Assembly (NCBI GenBank): GCA_965116245.1
Contig: OZ220497.1
Span: 2,170,001-2,234,000, forward strand
Reading direction: 5' to 3'
Source: Poriferisodalis sp965116245
Lineage (GTDB): Bacteria; Actinomycetota; Acidimicrobiia; Acidimicrobiales; Poriferisodalaceae
Length of the DNA: 64,000 bases
This document shows positions 26,767 through 35,648 of the stretch, in pieces. Each line of letters starts with the position of its first letter. Position 1 is the stretch's first letter. The notes beneath the pieces were generated by a model. It made no database searches. It was not told the DNA's origin and worked only from the letters and a program-made list of their open reading frames with translations. A program made the position numbers and the translations under genes.

Positions 26767-27414
26767 ACTACTACTACCACTACAACTACTACAACGACTA
26801 CCACGACAACTACTACTACGCCGACAACTACTTCTTCTGCAGCGCCTACTCCTACTACTACAGCTACGACTGCGGCTACTCAGCCTCGTTCGGGTGGTGG
26901 CGGCGGTGGCGGCAGTGTTACTACATCGCCGCGCTCGGGTACACCCACTGCGACTACTAGGCCGGTTGTTCCGTCCAAACCACAACTGTCCGTGCGGGTG
27001 GATACCGGGACTGGGACGGTGTATTTGACGTGGCGAGACCCGGGTGACTGTTCGATCACTAGATACGAGTACCGTCAGCGAGGCTCACGAAGTGAACAGT
27101 GGGGGAGTTGGACTTCCGTGCCCGATTCAGACGCTACTACTACCAAGTACACGCTTATGGGTGTTACCGGCGATCAGATATGTATCCAGCTACGCGCTGT
27201 CAACGCGAGCGGTAACAGTCCTCGCTCCACCCAATACTGTCTCAGCCTGAAAGATGGAGCGCTTTCAACGGTGAATGGGCAGCGTATAGCAATAGCCATG
27301 TTGAGGCTCATAGTCGGCTTGCTCATGCGAGGGTAGGTCAGGATTCCGCTCAACATCTGCCACAACAGCACTCACAGAACACACATCGGCATTGACTCGC
27401 CGTAGTCTGGAGTC

Positions 27415-28563
27415 GTGATAGCCAGCCAAACCCTGCCCTTGTCGGTGCTGGACTTGGCGACGGTATGCGAGGGTGCTACGAGTGCGCAAGCGCTTGGCGA
27501 GACCACCGAACTGGCGTGTGCGGCTGATCGATTGGGTTATCGGCGTTTTTGGGTGGCTGAACATCACAACATTGACACGGTGGCGAGCACATCGCCTGCG
27601 GTGCTGATCGCTCATCTAGCTGCCCACACCGAACGAATCAAGCTGGGCTCGGGCGGTGTAATGCTGCCCAATCACAGTCCCGCGGTGGTGGCCGAGCAGT
27701 TCGCGATGCTTGAAGCGCTACACCCCGGCCGAATCGACCTGGGGGTAGGCCGAGCGCCAGGCAGCGACCGCACAACTGCAGCCGCTATTCGTGGCCCGGC
27801 AAAGCATGATCCTGCCAAGAACAACGGCCTAGCCGAGGACGGTTCAGGGCCCAGCTCCGGCGGGGTAGCGCCCGACCCATGGCAAGTCGATGACTTCCCC
27901 AGTCACCTGCTTGATCTCATGGCCTATCTGGGCGATGTGCGCACCGACGACGGACCGTGGACCAACTTCGTGGCTACTCCACGGGCCACCTCGGCACCAC
28001 CTGTCGTGTTGTTGGGCTCTAGCGGCTACTCCGCGCAACTCGCTGGCTATCTCGGTCTGCCATTTGCCTTTGCTCACCATTTCGATGGGGGAGGCGTGCT
28101 AGGCGCGGTAGATCTGTACCGGCAGCGGTTCCAGCCTTCCGCAGTGTTAGAGGCGCCCTATGTGATCGTGAGCGCGGGCCTTGTCACCGCTGCCGACACC
28201 GAAACGGCTCGCTATCAGGCTGCACCTTCGCTGCTGCGCCGCTGGGGGATACGCACCGGCAGGTTCTGGCCGCTGCTGCACCCAAACGAAGCCATGTCTC
28301 ATCCCGAGTGGCAGCGGGCAGAAGCGATGCCAACGAACGCCATCGTCGGCGATCCCGATGAGGCAGCCGACGGCCTCGAAGCGTTGGCTGCCGCTACAGG
28401 CGCGGCTGAACTAATGGTCCACACGTCCACGTTCGGACTTGACGAGCGCATTGCCAGCCTTGAGCTACTGGCGCAAGCGTGGCGGCGACGGGCCAACAGC
28501 ACTGACGAGCCGTCACAGAGTCCTCTGAGCGCTGTGCCGCTAGCCGCACAAGCTCAGCCATGA
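27415..28563 (+). CDS. LLM-class flavin-dependent oxidoreductase (MsnO8-like)
   Basis: A 382-residue luciferase-like protein, probably FMN-linked. It opens PLSVLDLATVCEGATSAQAL and has RFWVAEHHNIDTVASTSPAVL, LGSGGVMLPNHSPAVVAEQF and PGRIDLGVGRAPGSD, the hallmarks of the short LLM group that includes MsnO8 and alkanal-monooxygenase-like proteins. It lacks an obvious partner flavin reductase. The start is GTG at 27415. Its stop overlaps the ATG of the molybdoenzyme gene (ATGA), so both are made together. The first ~23 codons are duplicated at 22484. Confidence 0.88.
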   Translation: MIASQTLPLSVLDLATVCEGATSAQALGETTELACAADRLGYRRFWVAEHHNIDTVASTSPAVLIAHLAAHTERIKLGSGGVMLPNHSPAVVAEQFAMLEALHPGRIDLGVGRAPGSDRTTAAAIRGPAKHDPAKNNGLAEDGSGPSSGGVAPDPWQVDDFPSHLLDLMAYLGDVRTDDGPWTNFVATPRATSAPPVVLLGSSGYSAQLAGYLGLPFAFAHHFDGGGVLGAVDLYRQRFQPSAVLEAPYVIVSAGLVTAADTETARYQAAPSLLRRWGIRTGRFWPLLHPNEAMSHPEWQRAEAMPTNAIVGDPDEAADGLEALAAATGAAELMVHTSTFGLDERIASLELLAQAWRRRANSTDEPSQSPLSAVPLAAQAQP

Positions 28564-30959
28564 AGAGGCCAGACGTCGAGGCGCCTTCGGCTGTGCGCAC
28601 CACGGCACTTGGGACGCACTTCGGTTCGTTCCTAATCGACTCCCGCGAGGGCGAGGTGGTGTCCGTGCGGGGCCACCCCACCGATCCCTCGCCTTCACAT
28701 CTCGGCGACTCGCTCGCATACTTCGCACAGAACCGCGTAGCGCGGCCAGCCGTGCGGCAATCCTGGCTGCGCAACGGACCCGGTGCTGCGACACATCTGC
28801 GAGGCAATGAGCCCTATGTAGAAATCGACTGGGACCACGCTTTGGACCTGGTGGCAACCGAGTTGGCTCGGGTGCGCGACCGCTATGGCCGCTCATCAAT
28901 CTTTGGTGGCTCCTACGGTTGGGGTTCGGCAGGTCGGTTTGGTATGGCATCCAGCCAGCAGCACCGCTTCATGCGATTGGCTGGCGGCTGTACCGACCAG
29001 AAAGGCACCTATTCCTCGGCGGCTGCTGAGGCCATCTTCCCCTACATGGTGGGTATGGGCTATCACGCCGCTCTCGCTCGTCAGACCTCCTGGTCGGTGA
29101 TCTGCGACAACACAGAGCTGTTCGTGTGTTTCGGAGGTATGCGCGCCACCAACTCGCACGTCACCTACGGCGGCCAAGGCCCTCATCATCACAACGACTG
29201 GCTCGCGCGAGCGCGCGACGCGGGAGTTCAGTTTGTGAACGTGGGCCCGTTGCGCGACGACTTTGACGCCACAGTAGGAGCGCGTTGGCTGCCTATCCGC
29301 CCCGGCACCGACGTGGCGCTGATGCTCGGGATCATGTACACGCTGGTGACCGAGGGCCAAGCAGATGAGAGTTTCCTTCGCACCTATTGCCACGGCTGGG
29401 AGTCGCTGCGTGCCTACATATTGGGGCAGGGCTTCGCGCCCCCCGCAGACCAGCACGCTTTTGAAGACATGGCTCATGTGCCCTGGGTTACAGCGGTGGA
29501 CTACGACACGCCAAAGACACCAGAGTGGTCATCTCACATAACCGGCATCGACGCAGAGCACATAACCGCGCTGGCGCGTGAGATGGCACGCAAGCGCACC
29601 TTGGTTAACCTCAGCTTGTCGATTCAGCGGGCACATCACGGCGAACAGCCCTACTGGATGGCTCTCGCTCTGGCGTGCTCTCTGGGCCAAGTAGGACTGC
29701 CCGGCGGCGGATACGCCTGCAGCTTCGGAACGCAAGGGAACACCGGCGCGGGCCAGGTTCGGGCTCGGATTCCCGGACTACCTGTGCCTATGCGCAAGCC
29801 GGGTCCCCCCACGATCGCGGTGTCGCGAATCACCGAGATGCTCGAAGGCCCAGGAGAACAATTCGACTTTGACGGGCAGCGGGGACGCTTCCCCGATATC
29901 AAGCTGGTGTACTGGTCGGGCGGTAACCCGTTTCATCACCACCAAGACCTGAACCGACTGGTGCGTGCCTGGCAGAAACCTGAGACGATCATCATGCATG
30001 AGCCCTTCTGGACGCCAACTGCTAGGCGCGCCGACATCGTGTTGCCCGCAACCACTCCGTTGGAGCGCAACGACATTGGCGGTGCCGAGACGATGCTGAT
30101 TGCCATGACGGCGGTTGCCGAACCGGTGGGTGAGTCGCGCGACGACTACTGGATATTCGCTCGCCTGGCCGAGAGGTTGGGTTTCGGCGAACAATTCACT
30201 GAGGGCCGCACCGCCGACGAATGGTTGGAGGCCATCTACGGCATCTGGCGAGCGTCAAATCCCGACTCGCCTCCGTATCGGGAGTTCGTGCGCAGCAACC
30301 ACGAAATGGCACCCGGCATGGCCTCAATGGGCGTGCCCCGCCAGGTCTTCTTGGAGGCATTCCGGGCCGACCCGACAGCCAAACCGCTGCACACGCCGAG
30401 CGGCCGAATCGAACTTTGGAGCCAGACGATTGCCTCGTACGGCTACCACGACTGTCCGCCGCACCCAGCGTGGATGGAGCCATTTGAGCGACTGGGTGGT
30501 GCTGGCAGTGACCGATTCGGACTGCACTTGGTATCCAACCAACCAGCATCACGCTTACACAGCCAGTATGACCACGCAGCACCCAGCCAAGCCACCAAGG
30601 TGGCGGGTCGCGAGCCAGTGCGCATGCATCCTGACACCGCAGCAGCACGAGGAATCACAGACGGCGACGTGGTTCGCTTGTTCAACAACCGCGGTGCCTG
30701 CCTAGCTGGAGCACAGATTGACGATGCAGTCATGGAGCACGTCGTGCAGATCTCAACCGGTGCATGGTATGACCCGGCTCCCGATGGCACCTGCCGAGCT
30801 GGCAACCCCAACACACTCACCGCAGACATAGGCACCAGCCAGCTGGGCCAGGGACCTTCGGCCCACACCTGTTTGGTGGAAGCTGAACGCTTCGACGGAG
30901 AAGCACCACCAGTGGAGTCGTACCTATTGCCGCAGTTCGTGTCTTGCGAGCCGCGCTAG
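28560..30959 (+). CDS. molybdopterin-dependent oxidoreductase, BisC/TorA-like
   Basis: A 799-residue DMSO-reductase-family enzyme, which reduces S-oxides or N-oxides (for example biotin or methionine sulfoxide, TMAO). FGGSYGWGSAGRFGMASSQQHRF carries the loop with the Ser that normally ligates molybdenum; YWSGGNPFHHHQDLNRL and the C-terminal molydopterin-binding domain (HLVSNQPASRLHSQYD) follow. There is no twin-arginine signal and no N-terminal CxxCxxxC iron-sulfur motif, so it should be cytoplasmic, like BisC. It is coupled by ATGA to the LLM gene. A DUF6457-like gene follows. Confidence 0.88.
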   Translation: MKRPDVEAPSAVRTTALGTHFGSFLIDSREGEVVSVRGHPTDPSPSHLGDSLAYFAQNRVARPAVRQSWLRNGPGAATHLRGNEPYVEIDWDHALDLVATELARVRDRYGRSSIFGGSYGWGSAGRFGMASSQQHRFMRLAGGCTDQKGTYSSAAAEAIFPYMVGMGYHAALARQTSWSVICDNTELFVCFGGMRATNSHVTYGGQGPHHHNDWLARARDAGVQFVNVGPLRDDFDATVGARWLPIRPGTDVALMLGIMYTLVTEGQADESFLRTYCHGWESLRAYILGQGFAPPADQHAFEDMAHVPWVTAVDYDTPKTPEWSSHITGIDAEHITALAREMARKRTLVNLSLSIQRAHHGEQPYWMALALACSLGQVGLPGGGYACSFGTQGNTGAGQVRARIPGLPVPMRKPGPPTIAVSRITEMLEGPGEQFDFDGQRGRFPDIKLVYWSGGNPFHHHQDLNRLVRAWQKPETIIMHEPFWTPTARRADIVLPATTPLERNDIGGAETMLIAMTAVAEPVGESRDDYWIFARLAERLGFGEQFTEGRTADEWLEAIYGIWRASNPDSPPYREFVRSNHEMAPGMASMGVPRQVFLEAFRADPTAKPLHTPSGRIELWSQTIASYGYHDCPPHPAWMEPFERLGGAGSDRFGLHLVSNQPASRLHSQYDHAAPSQATKVAGREPVRMHPDTAAARGITDGDVVRLFNNRGACLAGAQIDDAVMEHVVQISTGAWYDPAPDGTCRAGNPNTLTADIGTSQLGQGPSAHTCLVEAERFDGEAPPVESYLLPQFVSCEPR

Positions 30960-30975
30960 CAGCACAACTGGGCCA

Positions 30976-31008
30976 GTAGGAATGGCCGGTAGGAATGGCC
31001 GGTAGGGA
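30976..31008 (+). repeat. 13-bp unit x2.5 between genes
   Basis: Two copies of gtaggaatggccg and a partial third lie just after the molybdoenzyme stop codon. No gene or terminator is evident. Confidence 0.75.
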
Positions 31009-31061
31009 AGCGCCAGCACGGATGAACAGTGCGGCGTGGTGTGGGTATCTACGCTGGGGCC

Positions 31062-31361
31062 ATGAGTGACCCCACGGGGGCCGATGCTGTGCCCGTCTTT
31101 GAGTCTGCGAATGCTGAGTCCCCGACAACCCAGTCGGCTTCGAGCGCGCAAGCGTGGCTGGCTGGTTTCGCTGAAGTAATCGGATCGCCTCGGCCCGACG
31201 CGCAGACAGCCGAGGCGTTGCTTGAGCTGGCGGGTGAGGCAGCACACGATTCGGAACGCCTCGCAGCGCCACTGGCCTGTTGGATGGTCGGGGTCGCTGG
31301 CGTTGACCCAAGTGAAGCTCTTGATCGTGCTCGGCAATACGTTGCTAGCAGAGCTGGCTGA
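31062..31361 (+). CDS. small DUF6457-like protein
   Basis: A 99-residue helical protein (AWLAGFAEVIGSPRPDAQTAEALLELAGEAAH...LAAPLACWMVGVAG, written in parts). The pattern LLELAGEAAHDSERLAAPL matches my memory of the actinobacterial DUF6457 family, often found beside Mo-cofactor guanylyltransferase or molybdoenzyme genes; here it follows a BisC-like enzyme. The ATG at 31062 (MSDPTGADAV) is preferred over the open frame to 31029. No biochemical role is known. Confidence 0.55.
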   Translation: MSDPTGADAVPVFESANAESPTTQSASSAQAWLAGFAEVIGSPRPDAQTAEALLELAGEAAHDSERLAAPLACWMVGVAGVDPSEALDRARQYVASRAG

Positions 31362-31390
31362 GTAATGACCGGCGCCGTAGCCTGGCCTAG

Positions 31391-32692
31391 ATGCGAGAAT
31401 CGATGAGCGATCACCAGTTTGGGTTCCGCACCCGTGCTTTGCATGCAGGCGGTCGGCCCGACGCGACAACTGGAGCTCGCGCAGTTCCCATCTACCAGTC
31501 CACGAGCTTCGTCTTTGAGGACACACAAGACGCCGCGGATCTGTTCGCACTGCAGAAATACGGCACCATCTACACCCGTATTTCGAACCCCACTATCAAC
31601 GCCTTTGAAGAGCGAATGGCAAGCCTGGAGGGGGCAATCGGCTCGGTCGCAGCGGCATCGGGAATGGCCGCAGAGTTCCTCACCGCAGCAGCATTGTGCG
31701 GCGCCGGTGACAATCTGGTGACCTCAACTGCGCTGTACGGCGGTACCCACACGATGTTCAACGTGACGTTGGGCCGCTTCGGCATTGAAGCCCGATTCGT
31801 TGACGGCGACAGCGCTGACGCGTACGCCGCCGCCATCGATGATCACACACGTTTTTGTTACACCGAGGTAGTGGGCAACCCGTCGGGCTCCATCGCTGAT
31901 CTCGCCGCCTTAGCGGACGTAGCGCACGCCCACGAGCTTCCGTTGGTGGTCGATGCGACGTTCGCCACGCCGTACCTGTGCCGCCCATTGGATCACGGTG
32001 CAGACATAGTGCTGCACTCGGCGACCAAGTTCATCGGCGGCCACGGCAACTCCATCGGCGGCGTAGTGAGCGAGGCCGGGCGATTCGACTGGGGTAGCGG
32101 CCGCTTTGCGACTATGACCGAGCCCGTGGCCAGCTACAACGGACTGCGCTTTTGGGAGAACTTCGGCGAATACGCATTCTGCACCAAGTTGCGGGCGGAG
32201 CAACTACGCGACATAGGTGCAGCCATGTCGCCAATGAACGCGTTTTTGTTGCTGCAAGGTCTTGAAACTCTGCCCCAGCGCATGGATGAACACGTAGCAA
32301 ACGCCCAAATTGTGGCGCAGCATCTGGAAGCTCATAGGGCTGTGAGCTGGGTCAGCTACGCCGGTCTTGACTCATCGCCATATCGGGAACTGGCTCGCAC
32401 CTACATGCCCAAGGGACCAGGAGCCATCTTCACGTTCGGTGTGAGAGGCGGACGTCAGGCGGGCTCGGACTTCATAGAAGCTCTGCAACTCATCAGCCAC
32501 CTGGCGAACGTCGGCGATGCTCGCACGCTCGTGATTCATCCTGCGTCGACGACCCATCAGCAGCTATCAGACGATGCGTTAGCGGCTGCTGGCGTGAGCG
32601 CAGACATGATCCGCTTGTCGGTGGGCCTAGAAGATGTTGAGGACATCTGCTGGGACCTGGACCAAGCCCTTGCGAAGGCGGTGCCGACGTGA
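31391..32692 (+). CDS. metY: O-acetylhomoserine sulfhydrylase
   Basis: A 433-residue Cys/Met-metabolism PLP enzyme that makes homocysteine from O-acetylhomoserine and sulfide. FGFRTRALHAGGRPD, VPIYQSTSFVF, YTRISNPTINAFEERMASLEGA, and the PLP lysine in HSATKFIGGHGNSIGG are typical of MetY; the 430-residue length also fits MetY rather than MetB (about 380). The ATG at 31391 and the ATG at 31403 (MSDHQFGF) are both possible. Its stop overlaps the GTG of the CoA-binding gene. That pairing with a YccU-type CoA-binding protein is frequent in Actinomycetota. Confidence 0.92.
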   Translation: MRESMSDHQFGFRTRALHAGGRPDATTGARAVPIYQSTSFVFEDTQDAADLFALQKYGTIYTRISNPTINAFEERMASLEGAIGSVAAASGMAAEFLTAAALCGAGDNLVTSTALYGGTHTMFNVTLGRFGIEARFVDGDSADAYAAAIDDHTRFCYTEVVGNPSGSIADLAALADVAHAHELPLVVDATFATPYLCRPLDHGADIVLHSATKFIGGHGNSIGGVVSEAGRFDWGSGRFATMTEPVASYNGLRFWENFGEYAFCTKLRAEQLRDIGAAMSPMNAFLLLQGLETLPQRMDEHVANAQIVAQHLEAHRAVSWVSYAGLDSSPYRELARTYMPKGPGAIFTFGVRGGRQAGSDFIEALQLISHLANVGDARTLVIHPASTTHQQLSDDALAAAGVSADMIRLSVGLEDVEDICWDLDQALAKAVPT

Positions 32693-33240
32693 GTGATGCC
32701 CGAGTGAGTACAGCCCGAGTGAGTACAGCCCAGTGGCGCGGCCACGACCCGGTTGATGGCTGGACCGAACCTACCGCTGCTGAGCGGCGCGAGCTGCTAG
32801 AGCGCACCGAATCGGTTGCCATGGTCGGTGTCTCCGCGAACCCATCTCGTCCTTCGAACTTCGTAGCGACTTACCTGCTTAGCTCAAGCGCAGACTTCGA
32901 CGTGTACTTCGTTAATCCAGTCGTCGAGCAGATCTTTGGCAGACCGTGCTATCCGAGCCTCGCTGATTTGCCGACGGTTCCCGACCTAGTGGACGTGTTC
33001 AGGCGACCAGCAGATCTGCCGGGCGTGGCATCTGAGGCCATCCAGATCGGGGCGAAAGCCTTTTGGGCACAACTGGGACTGTGGAGTTCGGCGGCAGCCA
33101 AGCTGGCTCACGACGCAGGCCTCGATGTGGTGATGGACCGCTGCCTCAAGATTGAACACGCCAGGTTTCAAGGTGGCCTGCACCTAGCTGGCTTCGACAC
33201 GGGTGTGGTGGACTCGCGCCGGTCCGTTCGTAAGTCATAG
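32689..33240 (+). CDS. CoA-binding domain protein, YccU type
   Basis: A 183-residue protein with a succinyl-CoA-synthetase-like CoA-binding Rossmann domain: VAMVGVSANPSRPSNFVATYLL, VYFVNPVVEQIFGRPCYPSL, and VMDRCLKIEH at the end. It probably binds CoA or an acyl-CoA; its role beside metY is not known. GTG at 32689 lies inside the metY stop (GTGA). The first codons contain a 15-bp repeat (ARVSTARVSTA). Confidence 0.88.
   Translation: MSDARVSTARVSTAQWRGHDPVDGWTEPTAAERRELLERTESVAMVGVSANPSRPSNFVATYLLSSSADFDVYFVNPVVEQIFGRPCYPSLADLPTVPDLVDVFRRPADLPGVASEAIQIGAKAFWAQLGLWSSAAAKLAHDAGLDVVMDRCLKIEHARFQGGLHLAGFDTGVVDSRRSVRKS
32698..32736 (+). repeat. 15-bp unit x2.6 at the CoA-binding gene start
   Basis: gcccgagtgagtaca occurs twice, then a partial third copy. 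It encodes ARVST repeats at the N-terminus and keeps the frame. Confidence 0.8.
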
Positions 33241-33245
33241 TTCCG

Positions 33246-35648
33246 ATGCCGGGCGACGACCTCTACGTCGCAAATCAAGCCCATGAACCTGGTCTAGGCA
33301 CTGTCTTTGGTAAACGGGTTGCTAGGCGTGCCGCATCACTTAGACGTACCGTGCGCAGCCTTGGCATTGCGGCATTGTTGTCGCTAGGCGCATGTACCGG
33401 ATCTGAACCGAGTACCTCGGCCGAACTTCAAAACGATGCGCCTGATACATCGAGTTCACCAAGCAGCACTGCTGTGGCTAACACCACTGCCGCAGCCAGC
33501 CCGGCAGTCGCCAACGACGAGGGCCAGATTCCTGGAGACAGTGTTCCTGAAGACAGCGCTTCTGGGGACAGTGTTCCTGGGGACGGGGTTTCAGCGACCG
33601 AACAGGAGCCCCAGTTATCTGGCGAAGCTGACGAAGCTGTGGAACTCAGGTTCGAAGGCAGTGTTGCGGCGCCGGAGTTCCCAGCAGGTTACGACTGGTT
33701 CAACGTCAGCAGACCTCTCTCGATGAACGGTGACCTGCGCGGCAAGATCGTCCTGCTTGATTTTTGGACTCAGGGATGCATCAACTGCATCCACATCATT
33801 CCCGATCTCCACCGGCTTGAGCAGGAGTACCCCGATGAACTGGTGGTTGTCGCTGTGCATTGGGCGAAGTTTGATAGCGAACGTACGTCTCAAGCCGTGC
33901 GCGAAGCGTCGATCCGCTACGGACGTCAGCATCCCATCGTTAATGACAACGCGGAGATCCTGCGCGGCTCCTACGGCGTAAACGCCTGGCCAACCGTGGC
34001 GCTTGTTGATCCCAAAGGGATGGTGGTAGGCAACTATGCGGGGGAGGGGGTGTATGCGGCGCTAGAGCCCGTCATCGCAATCATGGCCGATGAGTACGGT
34101 CGTAGCGGCCTCATAGACGACACACCGCTTGACGACTTGCTCGATATTGCGCCAGCGCTGCCGACGGTTCTGAGCTTCCCGGGCAAGGTGCTTGCAGATT
34201 CGGCTAGCGGACGTTTGTTCATAGCTGATACGGGTCGGCACCGGATATTGGTTGCGACCCTAAGTGGCGAGCTATTGGACGTAATCGGCACAGGCACTCC
34301 AGGGCGGTCAGATGGCGGCTTCGCCACTGCGTCGTTGCGGGAGCCACAAGGAATGGCGCTGGCGTTAGATGGCGACACGCTCTACATTGCCGACCGTGCA
34401 AATCACCTAATTCGCGCGGCTGATCTAAACACCCGCTCGGTCACCACAGTGGCAGGAACCGGCGAACCGGCAACTGCCGTGCTCCCTGGTGTTGCGACAC
34501 AAGCCGCAATTGCCTCACCGTGGGACCTGCATCTTGAGGGCAGCTTGCTCTTCATCGCAGGGGCCGGGCGACATCAGCTTTGGACTGTGGACCTTGAAAG
34601 CGGCAATCTCAACGTGTTTGCCGGGACTGGCGCGGAGGGTTTGCGCGACGATTTTCGGCTCTCTGCCACGCTTTCACAGCCCTCCGGACTTGCTGGCGGA
34701 TACGGAGTTATCTACTTCACCGATCCCGAGGCAAGCGCGGTGCGGCAAGTCTCGCTGGGTGTTGACGGACTGCTCAACACACTTGTGGGTCAGCATTTGT
34801 TCGTGTGGGGCGACGCGGTTGGCTCGTTTCAAAAGACGCGCCTACAACACGCCATCGGCATTGAGTTCGTGGCGGGTACCCAAGGAGCTGGGCGGCTCTA
34901 CATAGCTGACACCTACAACCACCGAATCAAGGTCCTCGATCTAGAAGCGAAGTCGTCCTCGGTGGTGGTCGGCGATGGCACGCCTGGGTTGAGCGATGGC
35001 TTTGGTACTAGAGCTCTGTTAGCGGAGCCCAGCGGTCTAAGTGCGACAGCGGACACCCTCTATATCGCTGACACGAACAATCACCGCATCCGCACGCTGG
35101 ATCTAGCCACCGGCGAGTTGGCCACGTTGGCGCTATCCAACCTGGAGCTGGCCACGGTGACCATGGGCGACGAGATCGCAGACGAGGTGTTGACGCCTCC
35201 AAAGCGGATAGCACCTGGTCCAGTTGACATCGTGTTGGATCTGGTGTTGCCCGATGGGTACAAGTTTAACACCGAGGGCCTGTTCAGGTTCGAATGGTCG
35301 ACGGAGAATGATCTGTTGAGCCCACAAGGCACCAATCGTTACGAGGCTCGAGGCCCCGATATGCCTCTACGCCTGGCCGCCAGCGCCGAAGCAGACACTG
35401 GCACCGCGCATGGCGAAAACCCAGGTGCCGATAAGTCTCGTGCCGACAGTTCAGCTATGGGCGGCACAGTGCTTTCAGCCACAGCAACTGTGTACTACTG
35501 CCCTGCCGTTGATGAGACGTTCTGCTTGGTGCGAGACGTCAACTTCACCGTGCCTCTCGTGGTTGACGCTGCCGGTGCTAGCAGTGTCCAGTTAACCCAC
35601 CAACTGCAATCCGCGCAGGAGTTGGAACGGCGCCTGGAATCCGGGTGA
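33246..35648 (+). CDS. NHLRC2-like lipoprotein: thioredoxin fold plus NHL beta-propeller
   Basis: An 800-residue exported lipoprotein. A hydrophobic segment ends in the lipobox LSLGAC (Cys50). A Ser/Thr/Pro linker contains a 15-bp-repeat stretch (GDSVPEDSASGDSVPGD). Residues ~140-280 are a thioredoxin-like domain with the redox pair in GCINCIH, then five or six NHL repeats (LFIADTGRHRI, LYIADRANHLI, LYIADTYNHRI, LYIADTNNHRI) and a C-terminal beta domain. This order is that of NHLRC2. It may handle disulfides outside the cell. The start 5 bases after the CoA-binding gene and a GTGA overlap with the next gene suggest one transcript. Confidence 0.88.
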   Translation: MPGDDLYVANQAHEPGLGTVFGKRVARRAASLRRTVRSLGIAALLSLGACTGSEPSTSAELQNDAPDTSSSPSSTAVANTTAAASPAVANDEGQIPGDSVPEDSASGDSVPGDGVSATEQEPQLSGEADEAVELRFEGSVAAPEFPAGYDWFNVSRPLSMNGDLRGKIVLLDFWTQGCINCIHIIPDLHRLEQEYPDELVVVAVHWAKFDSERTSQAVREASIRYGRQHPIVNDNAEILRGSYGVNAWPTVALVDPKGMVVGNYAGEGVYAALEPVIAIMADEYGRSGLIDDTPLDDLLDIAPALPTVLSFPGKVLADSASGRLFIADTGRHRILVATLSGELLDVIGTGTPGRSDGGFATASLREPQGMALALDGDTLYIADRANHLIRAADLNTRSVTTVAGTGEPATAVLPGVATQAAIASPWDLHLEGSLLFIAGAGRHQLWTVDLESGNLNVFAGTGAEGLRDDFRLSATLSQPSGLAGGYGVIYFTDPEASAVRQVSLGVDGLLNTLVGQHLFVWGDAVGSFQKTRLQHAIGIEFVAGTQGAGRLYIADTYNHRIKVLDLEAKSSSVVVGDGTPGLSDGFGTRALLAEPSGLSATADTLYIADTNNHRIRTLDLATGELATLALSNLELATVTMGDEIADEVLTPPKRIAPGPVDIVLDLVLPDGYKFNTEGLFRFEWSTENDLLSPQGTNRYEARGPDMPLRLAASAEADTGTAHGENPGADKSRADSSAMGGTVLSATATVYYCPAVDETFCLVRDVNFTVPLVVDAAGASSVQLTHQLQSAQELERRLESG
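33534..33593 (+). repeat. 15-bp unit x4 in the NHLRC2-like linker
   Basis: Units such as ggagacagtgttcct and ggggacagtgttcct encode GDSVP repeats. In frame, and confined to the disordered linker after the lipobox. Confidence 0.85.

Larger units (their letters stand above)
24842..27336 (+). pseudogene. FN3-B: 5'-truncated FN3 gene interrupted by an ISL3 element
   Basis: This is a second copy of the FN3-A gene from mid domain 1 to the stop codon. It lacks promoter, start, poly-C tract and signal peptide. Bases 24844-25057 match 21611-21824 except for a divergent patch (TKTGMELERRYRVTVDSYGDG versus TKTGLVPERRYFVYVTSHGDG). The insertion sequence occupies 25058-26758 inside the Thr linker. From 26759 the linker, Gly patch and FN3 domain 2 continue to 27336, with a few substitutions (for example DCSITRYEY versus DSSITRYEY). 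It cannot make a full secreted protein. Confidence 0.85.
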
